DNA of 64,000 nucleotides from Natronococcus pandeyae. Lineage in GTDB: Archaea > Halobacteriota > Halobacteria > Halobacteriales > Natrialbaceae. The stretch is taken from contig NZ_PHNJ01000002.1 in NCBI RefSeq assembly GCF_008122205.1, positions 62,001 through 126,000 of the forward strand, given 5' to 3'. The first letter of the stretch is position 1; every line of letters begins with the position of its first letter. This document shows positions 27,412 through 37,045 of this stretch, piece after piece. The notes under the pieces are model-generated. The model had not been told where the DNA came from. It did not search any database and was given only the letters and a program-made list of their open reading frames with translations. Made by a program: the position numbers and the translations under genes.

Positions 27412-28542
27412 TCACTCGAGTCGATCGAGCACCGCGTCCTTCTCGTAGGACAGCGAGAGCGAGCGCGAGCGACCGCGGCCCTCGATGTCGGCGTAGTCGG
27501 CGTCGATCAGCCCGAGCTGGTCGAGTTTGTTGACGATCTCGGAGTACCGCGTGTAGCCGAGTTCCGTCTCCTCGTGGAAGGTCTCGTACACCTCGCCGGC
27601 CTGGCCGCCGTCGTTGTTCGCGATGACCTCGAGCAGCGACTGTTCGGTGTCCGAGAGTTCGGAGAGACTCCGGGAGAGGGAGATATACTTCGACTTCTCG
27701 TAGGCCTGTTCGACGTCTCGCATCTCGACGGTGCGACTGCCTCGCATCTCGGCGTTGAGCCCCGCGCGCCGGAGCAGGTCGATCCCGACCCGGAGGTCGC
27801 CGCTCTCGGCCGTCCGGTCGGCCACGCGCTCCAGGGTATCCCGCGAGATGACGCCGTCGCGGAAGCCGCGCTCGACGCGTTCCGCGAGGATGTCGACGAT
27901 CTCCGGCTGGCCGTACACCGGGAAGTAGACCTCCTCGGGACGGAAGACGCTCTGGACGCGCGAATCGAGTTCGTCGATGACCTCGAGTGTGGGATCCGAG
28001 GAGACGACGATGACGCCGATCTTCGCGCCGGGATACTCCTCGTGGGCCCGCAGTAGCGAGTAGAGCGTGTCGGACGCCTCGTTCTCGTAGAAGAGATAGT
28101 TGATGTCGTCGAGGGCGACGACCAGCACGCGGTCGTCCTCGACGAGTTTTTCGGCGATCTGGCCGAAGAGTTTCTTGAACGAGATGCCCGAAGAGGGGGG
28201 TTCGTAGTCGAAGGTTCCCTCGAAGAGCCGCGAGAACACCGAGTAGCGGGTGGAGTTGACCTGACAGTTGACGCGGATCGTGCGCACGTCGCTGGTCTGG
28301 GTTCCGACCTCGTCGAACAGCTTCTGGATCGCGGTCGTCTTCCCCGTCCCTGGCGGTCCCCGGACCATGACGTTCAACGGTCGCGACCCGCGCACCGCTG
28401 GGCGTAACGCGTACGTGAGGTTCTGGGTCTGGCTCTCGCGGTGCTTGAACGTCTCGGGAACGTAGTCGATTTCGAAGACGTGCTCGTTTCTGAACACGGA
28501 CTCGTCCCACGACAACATCCCCTCCTCGGGGTCGTCTGCCAT
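27412..28542 (-). CDS. Orc1/Cdc6-family replication initiator-like ATPase
   Basis: This 376-residue AAA+ protein resembles Orc1/Cdc6: N-terminal YVPETFKHRESQTQNLTYAL, Walker A VRGPPGTGKTTAIQKLF, Walker B VLVVALDDINYLFYE (D-D-I-N in place of D-E-x-D), sensor 1 IGVIVVSSDPT, and the C-terminal winged helix with LSDTEQSLLEVIANNDGG and YTRYSEIVNKLDQLGL. Such proteins bind origin recognition boxes and load MCM, but haloarchaea carry many copies and only some serve an origin. No repeated origin boxes are visible on either side. I chose the ATG at 28542 over the GTG three codons upstream. Confidence 0.92.
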   Translation of the reverse strand: MADDPEEGMLSWDESVFRNEHVFEIDYVPETFKHRESQTQNLTYALRPAVRGSRPLNVMVRGPPGTGKTTAIQKLFDEVGTQTSDVRTIRVNCQVNSTRYSVFSRLFEGTFDYEPPSSGISFKKLFGQIAEKLVEDDRVLVVALDDINYLFYENEASDTLYSLLRAHEEYPGAKIGVIVVSSDPTLEVIDELDSRVQSVFRPEEVYFPVYGQPEIVDILAERVERGFRDGVISRDTLERVADRTAESGDLRVGIDLLRRAGLNAEMRGSRTVEMRDVEQAYEKSKYISLSRSLSELSDTEQSLLEVIANNDGGQAGEVYETFHEETELGYTRYSEIVNKLDQLGLIDADYADIEGRGRSRSLSLSYEKDAVLDRLE

Positions 28543-29077
28543 TACTTTCACCTCGCTGTCGAAGTCACTTAGTTGTTTGCGAGCGGTGCGCGAACTGCGG
28601 ACGATTCGGTCGAATCGAGTTCAACGAAGCGGATTTCGACGGCTTTCGCGCCCAGGGCGCCGTATCCACAGCGCGCCGTTTGGCTCGAGCAACGGTAGAC
28701 GGCCGGACGGGCCGGCGAATTCGATGTTTCGTTTAACACCTGTATAATGAAGCGCTATACTCCACAATAGAATTCTTGATGGGACCAGGTATCTCGTCGT
28801 GGCACGCAGACCGCACACGGGCGGGCGCCACAGTGTGTATTACAGCCGGCGCCACAGCGCGTATCGCTGCCGATGTGTACTCGACGAGCCACGACGTGAC
28901 GCGAGCAGTGTCGACGAGCCGCGAATCCGGTTCGTCAGTCAGCACCGCTCGCGGTCACGAACGTCGTGAAGCCCCGCACGCCACGGTCGCTCCTCGATCC
29001 GCCTCTGCCCGTTCTCGAGCGTCGCCGGCGTTGCGACGGGAGACGAACACCGTATCTGAAGTATCAGAGACAGCACT
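28543..29077. other. Intergenic spacer upstream of orc1/cdc6 and the Asp-rich gene
   Basis: The 535 bases between these divergent genes hold no convincing gene. A plus-strand frame at 28776-29081 is open but basic, low in Asp/Glu and unlike local proteins. An AT-rich patch at about 28725-28780 (TTTAACACCTGTATAATG) could hold a promoter. No inverted or repeated origin-like boxes were found. Confidence 0.5.
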
Positions 29078-29782
<705 letters not shown>

Positions 29783-30981
29783 CGTCGTCCAGCGAGTCTG
29801 ATCGCTTCGGTATCGGTCGACGATCGGTACACTCGAGACGTTCTTCCCACCCGAGACGTTTTCCCAGTTCGATACCACTGATAGCGACGGAGACGGTTCG
29901 GTCGGCGACTGCCGGCCTCGACTCGGCGTTCGAATCGAGTGACAGCGACGAATCTCTCGAGAACGCTCGTCGAAGATGCCTGCACGACCACCTTCTCGGA
30001 GTAGTCCGAAACGCCCCCGCGCGACTCGACAGTTTGCGCCTCGTCTGCTGACTCACCCGCCACTCACCGCTGGAGAGAGACGACGTGCTTCAGCGGCTCC
30101 CGTCGTTCGTCCAGAGGAAAGCGGGATCCACCGAGTAGCGCCGGCGAACGTGCGCCAGATCGGTATCGACGGCCTGTGAGAGCTACGGGAGTACTGCTCG
30201 CCCCCGGTGGCGAACTCGTGACGATCACCACGGGTAGCTCGAGCGAAGACCCGAAACCGCAGAACGACGGCTCCGCGTCGACGCGTCCGACGAACGACGA
30301 CCCGTGGTCGACGCGTCCGACGTTACTGACCAGAGCGAAGACGACGAGACCGGGACGACGTCGACGTGACGGTACCTGACTGTCGCAGGAACCCACGTCG
30401 TACGGAGTCAGATCTGATCGGTGGAGCGCCAGTAGCCGATTCCCGCGCGGAAACTGTCGACTGGACGGTCACCGCGAACGACGAGTTCGAAACCGGAACG
30501 CCGGCGACGGTTCCACGTCGATCGCCAGAAACGGCGACGAGGACGGTCGAAAACGAGGACGGCGGCGCCCCGGCGATGGAACCGTCGTGATCGGTAACAC
30601 CGACGAGGGGCCGTGAGGAGCGGTACGAGTAGCAAACGGTGACGACGCGGACTGCGGAGGAGAGACCCGACGACGCCGACGATACGGGATCGTCGACTTT
30701 CGTCTGACGATGTCCCAGCCCTGTACGCACGTCGCGAGACTCGTCCGAAACTCGAGGGCGAACTGACGGCCCGAGCAGTCGGCGTTCCCGGTTCGCCGTC
30801 GCCGGAACGACCGGCAGTGGTAGTTCGAGGCGCGTTACTCGAGCGACGACCGCCGCTGTACAGGCGATATTGAAAGAGTGAAAACAACGTAGCGGTCGAA
30901 CACTGTTGCAGAGTCGCCAAAAATCGGACCGACGCGGAAAGAGACAGTCAGCGCGGGAGGATGACCGCTACAGGAGTCGCC
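29783..30981. other. 1.2-kb spacer without a recognisable gene
   Basis: The stretch is GC-rich with short frames on both strands, all basic and Arg/Ser/Thr-rich, unlike haloarchaeal proteins. A 16-base direct repeat GTCGACGCGTCCGACG occurs at 30277-30292 and 30307-30322. I see no RNA gene, terminal inverted repeats or transposase remnant. It may be an old, worn-out gene. Confidence 0.5.
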
Positions 30982-32787
30982 TTACTCGACGGTGACACTC
31001 TTCGCCAGGTTACGTGGCTTGTCGATCGGTCGGTCGAGCAGGTCCGCAGCGTAGTAGGAGACGAGTTGGAGCTGGACGTTCGCGAGCAGTCCGGCCCAGA
31101 CGGGATGCGTGTCGGGGACCGAGAGGTGGACTTCGGCGGCGTCGACGACCGGGTGATCGTCCGGCGAGACGGCGATAATCGACGCACCGCGAGTCTGGGC
31201 CTCGATCGCGTTCGTCTTCGTCTTGTCGTCGTCGCCGCCGGTACAGACCGCGAAGATCGGGGTCTGTTCCGTGACGAGCGCCAGCGGGCCATGTTTGAGT
31301 TCGCCGGAGGCGAACCCTTCGGCGTGCTCGTAGGTGATCTCCTTGAACTTCAGCGCTCCCTCGAGCGCGACGGGATGGCCGAGTCCGTTGCCGATGAAGA
31401 AGAACGCCTCGCTGTCGATGTACTGCTTGGCCAGGCGTTCGGCGTCGGTAGTCTCCAGGATCTCCTCGACGTGCTCGGGGAGGTCCTCGAGATCCGCGAG
31501 CATCTCCTCGAGGTCGTCGACGGGTGTGGCGTGGGAGACGTCGGCCGCGATGCGCTGGCTAACCAGCGCGAGCGAGACCGCCTGCGAGGAGAACGTCTTG
31601 GTCGCGGCGACACCGACCTCCGGACCGGCACGGATGTACATCGCGTCGTCGGTCTCGCGGGCGATCGTCGAACCGACGACGTTCGTGACGGCCAGCGTTC
31701 GCGCGCCGCGGTCTGTCGCTTCGCGGATCGCCTGCAGCGTGTCCGCGGTCTCGCCGCTCTGCGTGACGGCGATCGTCAGGGTGCCCTCGTCGACGGGCCC
31801 CGAAGCGGAATCGTACTCGCTGGCGCGGATCACTTCCGTCCGGACCCCGGACGCCTTCAGCAACTGCGCGCCGTAGAGCGCCGCGTGATACGACGTTCCG
31901 CAGGCGACGAACTGGACCTCGTCTACGTCCGTAAAGGAGCCCGCTGGCAGCGCCTCGAGGTCGACCTCGCCGTCCTCGACGCGGCCCTCGATCGTGTTCG
32001 CGAGCGAGGTTGGCTGGCTGTGGATCTCCTTTTTCATGTAGTGGTCGTACTCGCCCTTGCCGGCGTCCTCCGGGTCCCAGTCGACCGTATCGACATCACG
32101 ATTGACCGCCTCGCCCCCGAGGTCGGTGATCTCGTACGACTCGGGGTCGAGAACGACGACGTCGCCGTCCTCGAGATAGATCACTTCGTCCGTATAGTCG
32201 AGGAACGCGGGAACGTCGCTCGCGAGGTACCACTCGTCCGCGCCGAGTCCGAGGACGAGCGGGGAGCCCTTCCGGGCCGCGTAGACGCGGTCCTCGCCGT
32301 CGACGATCGCCGCGATCGCGTAGCTGCCCTCGAGCGTATCGACTGCGTGACGAACCGCCTCCTCGGTCGACATCTCGCTACGGTACTCGTCGATGAGGTG
32401 CGGGATAACCTCGGTGTCGGTGTCGCTCTGGAACACGTGTCCCTTCGCGCTCAGCTCCGTGCGAAGCTCTTCGTAGTTGTCGATGACACCGTTGTGAACG
32501 ACGGCGACGTCGCCGGCCGAGTCCGTGTGCGGATGTGCGTTCTCCTCCGTCGGCGGGCCGTGCGTACTCCAGCGTGTGTGGCCGATGCCGGCGTTCCCGC
32601 TCGGCAGGTAGTTCAGCTTCGATTTGAGGTCCGAGACCTCGCCGGAGGTCTTGTGAACCTTCACGCCAGACCCGTTCTGGACGGCGATCCCTGCCGAGTC
32701 GTAGCCGCGGTACTCGAGGTTCTCGAGTCCGGTCAGCAGCGAGTCAGCAGCGTCGTCGGAACCAATTCGGGCGATGATCCCGCACAT
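30982..32787 (-). CDS. glmS: Glutamine--fructose-6-phosphate aminotransferase (isomerizing)
   Basis: GlmS makes glucosamine-6-phosphate from fructose-6-phosphate and glutamine, the entry to amino-sugar and UDP-GlcNAc synthesis. The 601-residue protein has the N-terminal nucleophile Cys2 (MCGIIARIGS), glutaminase motifs (LEYRGYDSAGIAV, HTRWSTHGPPTEENAHPH), and two SIS isomerase domains (FVACGTSYHAAL, ITVAVTQSGETADT seen as TIAVTQSGETADT, FFIGNGLGHPVALEGALKFKE), ending in the conserved DRPIDKPRNLAKSVTVE. Length and motifs are complete. Its position next to the glycan region at 34.6-59 kb fits a supply role for surface sugars. Confidence 0.97.
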   Translation of the reverse strand: MCGIIARIGSDDAADSLLTGLENLEYRGYDSAGIAVQNGSGVKVHKTSGEVSDLKSKLNYLPSGNAGIGHTRWSTHGPPTEENAHPHTDSAGDVAVVHNGVIDNYEELRTELSAKGHVFQSDTDTEVIPHLIDEYRSEMSTEEAVRHAVDTLEGSYAIAAIVDGEDRVYAARKGSPLVLGLGADEWYLASDVPAFLDYTDEVIYLEDGDVVVLDPESYEITDLGGEAVNRDVDTVDWDPEDAGKGEYDHYMKKEIHSQPTSLANTIEGRVEDGEVDLEALPAGSFTDVDEVQFVACGTSYHAALYGAQLLKASGVRTEVIRASEYDSASGPVDEGTLTIAVTQSGETADTLQAIREATDRGARTLAVTNVVGSTIARETDDAMYIRAGPEVGVAATKTFSSQAVSLALVSQRIAADVSHATPVDDLEEMLADLEDLPEHVEEILETTDAERLAKQYIDSEAFFFIGNGLGHPVALEGALKFKEITYEHAEGFASGELKHGPLALVTEQTPIFAVCTGGDDDKTKTNAIEAQTRGASIIAVSPDDHPVVDAAEVHLSVPDTHPVWAGLLANVQLQLVSYYAADLLDRPIDKPRNLAKSVTVE

Positions 32788-33604
32788 TAGTGTGACACCT
32801 CCGTAGCTACGGTCGCTACGACCGGGGAGGGAGAGCGAGCAGAGCAGGCCGTCCGAGTCGCGGTGATCGAACGTCGGTTCGGTACGCCAGTGTGGCGTTC
32901 AGTCCTGTAGCGTGTCATAGATGTATTCCTCCCGGGTCGTCTGTCCCTGAGCGTCGACCCGGTGCGTACTTCGTAGATGTCCGACAACGCCCATTACTAT
33001 GGATCGGATAAGTAGCGAGAAGCGAGTGTTTCCGAAGTTTTTCCAGAAGTCGTCAATAGAATTACTCGAGTGTGTGATGGTTCGACGTGCTACTTCCTTC
33101 TCGGAACAGACGGTCTCGGTCGTCCAGGGGCTGCTACGGGTCGAAAAACGACCGCTGACGCGCGTGTGTGCTCTGTTGCACGCGTGCGACCCATCCTTAT
33201 TCGACTACTAAGGCGCCTACAGCCGCCGAATCCGCAGTCTCGCCGAGTGCCGCCGACGCGACGGTACTCGAGCCGATACTGTCACAGCAGTCCGACAGAT
33301 CCATCGAAGCGCCGGCTCCAGGACACGCGATGGTTCTCGGAGAGCGCCGAGAGACGACCACCAGGAGCACGTGTGTGACAGCTCGTTGGACGGTTCGAGG
33401 TCGTCGAGAACGGGCTGTGATCGTTCGATCAGCGTCCTCGCGACGCAGATCAGAACCGTTCGTAATCGTTCGCAACGTTCGATCGAAACCCGCGTGTGCT
33501 CGACTACTGGTGAGATCCGAAAAGCGGACGGAACGCAATGAGAAGCGAAAAGCGAGCGGAGCGTGGAGAGAACCAGCGACGCTGATTGCGCAGCAACGAC
33601 CTGG
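32788..33604. other. Spacer upstream of glmS
   Basis: The 817 bases hold no gene I can support; open frames at 33168-33650 (+) and 33197-33538 (-) are basic and Ser/Arg-rich. Just before glmS, 32802-32834 contains CTCCGTAGCTACGGTCGCTA-type self-complementary sequence that could form a hairpin in the glmS leader. An AT-rich patch near 32990-33060 could hold a promoter. Confidence 0.4.
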
Positions 33605-34258
33605 TTACTGCGGCGACTTTTTGACGGCGACCGACGGATCGTCGGCCTGATCGGATCCGTCGGGTCCGTGGTCCGCGAGGACGATCGCGTTCTCGCGGCC
33701 TACCGAGACCTTGCCGATCTCGCCTCGTTCGTGCATTTCCGAGAGGAGACGGCTGACCTTCGACTTCGACCAGCCCGTCTCCTCGACGATGCGATACTGA
33801 TACGTCCGACCGTCGTTCTCGACGAGTATCCGGATGATCTGTCCCCTGTCGCTCAACAACTCGTCCGGCGTGTCCGGCGAGATGTACGCCTCGTACGTGT
33901 GCGCCGGTTCGTCGTCTGCCGGCTCGTCGGTCTCGTCGTCCGTCTCTTGACTCGACAGTGCTGCCATCGGATCGATGTCGAGGTCGCGGTTCGACAGCGC
34001 CTCGATGAGACGCGCCCCGATGAGTACGCCGATGATCAGGACTGCAGCGGCCACCAGCGCGAACTCCCAGATGGGGGTCACGTTCAGGAACTGAACGATC
34101 TGTGAGGCGCCCCGGTCGGCGACGAGAGCGGCCGCTCTCGGGCGGAGTGCCCCACCGTCGGCGGCCGAAAGCAACGTGGCTGTGGCGGCGTCGCCGTCGG
34201 TGAGCAATGCGTCGCTGAAGACGGATGTGGATACGATATCGATCGTGCTGGGCTCCAT
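33605..34258 (-). CDS. Membrane-anchored winged-helix regulator
   Basis: This 217-residue protein has an N-terminal segment probably outside the membrane, one transmembrane helix (IWEFALVAAAVLIIGVLIGA) and an acidic linker. Its C-terminal winged helix reads LLSDRGQIIRILVENDGRTY, then the recognition part EETGWSKSKVSRLLSEMHERG and the wing IGKVSVGRENAIVLADHG. Such haloarchaeal proteins are thought to link membrane or surface state to transcription. It is divergent from the nucleotide-sugar dehydrogenase gene and may control the glycan operon. I chose the ATG at 34258; an upstream in-frame ATG would add 15 residues. Confidence 0.85.
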   Translation of the reverse strand: MEPSTIDIVSTSVFSDALLTDGDAATATLLSAADGGALRPRAAALVADRGASQIVQFLNVTPIWEFALVAAAVLIIGVLIGARLIEALSNRDLDIDPMAALSSQETDDETDEPADDEPAHTYEAYISPDTPDELLSDRGQIIRILVENDGRTYQYRIVEETGWSKSKVSRLLSEMHERGEIGKVSVGRENAIVLADHGPDGSDQADDPSVAVKKSPQ

Positions 34259-34470
34259 GGTTGCTAAATTCGGGTATGACCGAGCGTGAGAGAACATATT
34301 CACATCGGCCGTATCAGATTACAATATGACATCCAACTTCATTATGCGGTCAAACAGATCCGCTTAAGTCCGCGATAAGGTCTCAACCCGTGAGAAACGA
34401 AACCAAGGCCGAACGGTGGTCGAGCGGTGTCTATACCGTTGATGTATCTGAACGGGGTCCGACGGGACAG

Positions 34471-34490
34471 TTTATCGGCTATATAGTAAA
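34471..34490 (+). promoter_or_regulatory. TATA box region of the glycan operon
   Basis: TTTATCGGCTATATAGTAAA contains TATATAG at 34480-34486. Transcription would start near 34510, giving a leader of about 95 bases before the ATG at 34605. Confidence 0.55.
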
Positions 34491-34520
34491 CCCATGAGAT
34501 TGTCTTGGGTCAGTCGAGGC

Positions 34521-34550
34521 GTGTCAGCCGCTTCGAACGGCGTCTGACAC
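34521..34550. promoter_or_regulatory. Inverted repeat at the predicted transcript start of the glycan operon
   Basis: GTGTCAGCCG at 34521-34530 pairs with CGG and CTGACAC at 34538-34550 (outer arms GTGTCAG/CTGACAC are perfect). The palindrome lies just after the predicted start of transcription, so it is either an operator for a dimeric regulator or a leader hairpin. Confidence 0.5.
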
Positions 34551-34604
34551 AGCATACTCCGACGCACGGGCGGTCGAGCGTGCGTCGGCCACGTGACACA
34601 CACT

Positions 34605-36002
34605 ATGACCCCACCACTGAGCGACACCGAGAGACGAACGGACGGACCAGAGAGCGACCACCAGACAGACAGCCACTCGGACGGAGAGGTCCTCCTCGAG
34701 CAGTCCGTCGAAGAGCGGGTCCAGGATGCGACGGTCTGTGTGGTCGGTCTCGGATACGTCGGACTCCCCCTCGCGGTCGGGTTCGCGCAGGCGGACTACC
34801 GCGTCATCGGCTTCGACGTCGACGATTCGAAGGTCGAAACGCTGCAAAACGGGGTCGACACGACCGGCGATCTCTCGGACGACGATATCCTCGATGGTGA
34901 CGTTACGTACACGACCGACGACGCCGCGATCCGTGATGCGGACTACGTGCTCGTCACGGTTCCGACCCCCGTCGAGGAGGAGCGACCGAATCTGGCGTTC
35001 ATCGAGAGTGCCGCCGAAACCGTCGGCGAGCACGTCGAGCGCGGAACCACCGTGGTCCTCGAGTCGACGGTCTACCCGGGAGTCACGCGCGAGGTGTTCG
35101 CGCCGGCAATCGAGGACGCTTCCGGACTCGAGGCCGGCGAGGATTTCTTCGTCGGCTACTCGCCCGAGCGGGCGACGCCGGGTGACGGGGAACACTCCCT
35201 CGAGAGCGTCGTCAAGGTCGTCGGTGGGCAGAACGAGGCAGTTCGAGAGGACGTCGCGACGCTCTACGAATCCGTCGTCGACGCGGGCATCCACCGCGCC
35301 TCGTCGCTCGAAGTGGCCGAGGCGAGCAAGGTCATCGAGAACGTCCAGCGCGACGTCAACATCGCGCTGATGAACGAGCTTTCGATGGTGTTCGAGGAGA
35401 TGGACCTCGACACCCACGAGGTGCTCGAGGCAGCGGGGACGAAGTGGAACTTCCACGACTACCGGCCGGGGCTCGTTGGCGGCCACTGCATCCCAGTCGA
35501 TCCGTACTTTTTCGCCCACCGCGCGAAGCAGGTGGGCGCCAATCCGGAGCTGGTCCTCTCGAGCCGGAAGGTCAACGAATCGATGCCCGAACACGTCTCC
35601 GACCTGATGATCAAGGCGTTGAACGAGGGTCACAACACCCTTCGAGACAGCCGCGTACTCGTCCTCGGGCTCACGTACAAACGAAACGTCGCCGACATCC
35701 GGAGCTCGAAGGTCGCGAACGTCATCGACCAGCTGAAAGAGTTCGACGTCGACATCGTCGGGTACGATCCGCACGCGGACGACGACGCCGTCGAGCAGTC
35801 GTTCGGCATCGACGTCCAAGACTCGCTCTCCTTCGAAGAGTTCGACGGCGTACTGTTGGCGACACCACACAGCGAGTTCGACGGTATCGACCTCGGAGAG
35901 ATGGCGGCGGCGCTCAACGACGACGCCGCGCTGGTCGACGTCGCAGGAGGGTTCGACGCGGACGACGCGACCGCTGAGGGACTCATTTACCGGGGGGTAT
36001 AA
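34605..36002 (+). CDS. Nucleotide-sugar dehydrogenase (UDP-glucose/UDP-HexNAc type, AglM/WecC-like)
   Basis: This enzyme oxidises C6 of a nucleotide sugar to a uronic acid in two NAD-dependent steps. The 465-residue protein has an N-terminal Rossmann motif (CVVGLGYVGLPLAVGF, residues 45-60), the family blocks TVPTPVEEERPNL, VLESTVYPGVTREVF and YSPERATPGD, the middle helix EASKVIENVQRDVNIALMNE, the catalytic Cys in GGHCIPVDPYFF (C295) and the C-terminal NAD/UDP domain (VLGLTYKRNVADIRSSK). The details resemble the UDP-N-acetyl-mannosamine/galactosamine dehydrogenase branch as much as AglM, so substrate is open. The ATG at 34605 is preferred; an upstream GTG at 34593 would add four residues. It is first in an operon of five overlapping or abutting genes. 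Confidence 0.93.
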   Translation: MTPPLSDTERRTDGPESDHQTDSHSDGEVLLEQSVEERVQDATVCVVGLGYVGLPLAVGFAQADYRVIGFDVDDSKVETLQNGVDTTGDLSDDDILDGDVTYTTDDAAIRDADYVLVTVPTPVEEERPNLAFIESAAETVGEHVERGTTVVLESTVYPGVTREVFAPAIEDASGLEAGEDFFVGYSPERATPGDGEHSLESVVKVVGGQNEAVREDVATLYESVVDAGIHRASSLEVAEASKVIENVQRDVNIALMNELSMVFEEMDLDTHEVLEAAGTKWNFHDYRPGLVGGHCIPVDPYFFAHRAKQVGANPELVLSSRKVNESMPEHVSDLMIKALNEGHNTLRDSRVLVLGLTYKRNVADIRSSKVANVIDQLKEFDVDIVGYDPHADDDAVEQSFGIDVQDSLSFEEFDGVLLATPHSEFDGIDLGEMAAALNDDAALVDVAGGFDADDATAEGLIYRGV

Positions 36003-37045
36003 TGTATCACGGAAATACGGTCGGCGTCATCGTCCCGGCGTACAACGAGGAATCACACGTCGGCGACGTGCTCGAGACGATGCCCGGCTTCGTCGATCGG
36101 ATCTACGCCGTCGACGACCGGTCGACCGACGGGACCTGGGAGATCATCCAGGAGTACGCAGCCGCTTCGAAGCAGTCCGACGACGAAGAACGCGCCGATT
36201 CGACCGGCGACGAACGGGCCGCAGTGCCTGCCTCGATCCCCGACGGTGGGACGATCGAGGGAACCGAGATCGTCGCGATCCGCCACGAAGAGAACCAGGG
36301 TGCCGGTGGGGCACTCAGGACCGGCTACGTCCGCGCGCGAGACGACGGAATTGACATCGTCGCTACGATGGACGCGGACGGTCAGATGGATCCCGACCAG
36401 CTTCCGCGGCTGCTGGACCCGATCGTCGAGGGTGAAGCCGACTACACGAAGGGCAACCGACTCGCCGACCGGGAAGACCGCAAGGAGATGCCCCCGTTCC
36501 GTCTGTTCGGCAACTGGACGTTGACCCAGTTGACAAAGATCGCGAGCGGGTACTGGACCCTCCAGGATCCGCAGAACGGCTACACTGCGATCTCGAACGA
36601 GGCGCTGTCGACGGTCGACATCGAGTCGCTGCCGGACGATCACGAGTATCCCAACGACCTGCTCGTCAGACTGAACATCGCGGAGATGCGCGTCGGCGAC
36701 GTCTCGATGCCCGCCAAGTACGCCGACGAGGAGAGCACCATCGAGTACAAGCGGTTCATCCCAACCACCTCGGTGACGCTGCTTCGCGGCTTCCTCCGGC
36801 GGATGCGAACGCAACTCGCCAACGACCGCAGCGATCCAGTCGCGCTCAGTTACCTGCTCGGTATTGCGTCGCTGGCCGGGACCGTCGCGTTCACCGCCGC
36901 CGCCGGCGCGGACGCCCTCGAGGGCGAGGCGTCGCCGCGTAACCTGTTCACGACCGTTCTCGCGTTCGCCGCGAGTGCGGTCGTCTTCCTGGTCGCGATG
37001 GGGATCGACGCTGCTGCGAACGCGGGCAAGGGGGTGCGTCGCTAG
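36002..37045 (+). CDS. Family 2 glycosyltransferase, dolichol-phosphate sugar synthase-like
   Basis: This 347-residue enzyme has the GT2 fold of DPM1/AglJ-type synthases, which move a sugar from a nucleotide donor to dolichol phosphate. Seen are VGVIVPAYNEESHVGDVLE, VDDRSTDGTWE, an acidic insertion (AASKQSDDEERADSTGDERA), the metal site MDADGQMDPDQLPRLLDPI, YTKGNRLADREDR, and QDPQNGYTAISNEAL. Two hydrophobic helices lie near the end (LLGIASLAGTVAFTAAAGA, FTTVLAFAASAVVFLVAMG), which anchor it to the membrane. Its ATG overlaps the stop of the dehydrogenase by one base (TAATG), so the two are coupled. The sugar is likely the uronic acid made by that enzyme (inference). Confidence 0.9.
   Translation: MYHGNTVGVIVPAYNEESHVGDVLETMPGFVDRIYAVDDRSTDGTWEIIQEYAAASKQSDDEERADSTGDERAAVPASIPDGGTIEGTEIVAIRHEENQGAGGALRTGYVRARDDGIDIVATMDADGQMDPDQLPRLLDPIVEGEADYTKGNRLADREDRKEMPPFRLFGNWTLTQLTKIASGYWTLQDPQNGYTAISNEALSTVDIESLPDDHEYPNDLLVRLNIAEMRVGDVSMPAKYADEESTIEYKRFIPTTSVTLLRGFLRRMRTQLANDRSDPVALSYLLGIASLAGTVAFTAAAGADALEGEASPRNLFTTVLAFAASAVVFLVAMGIDAAANAGKGVRR

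Noticed and set aside
27230-29077. Replication origin next to orc1/cdc6
   Set aside because: No repeated origin recognition boxes or strong AT-rich unwinding element were seen on either side.
30961-32790. 609-codon open frame on the plus strand opposite glmS
   Set aside because: It is the mirror of a clear glmS gene; high G+C keeps antisense frames open, and it has no domain.
33168-33650. 160-codon frame upstream of glmS
   Set aside because: It runs into the end of the winged-helix gene on the other strand and has an Arg/Ser-rich composition unlike real local proteins.
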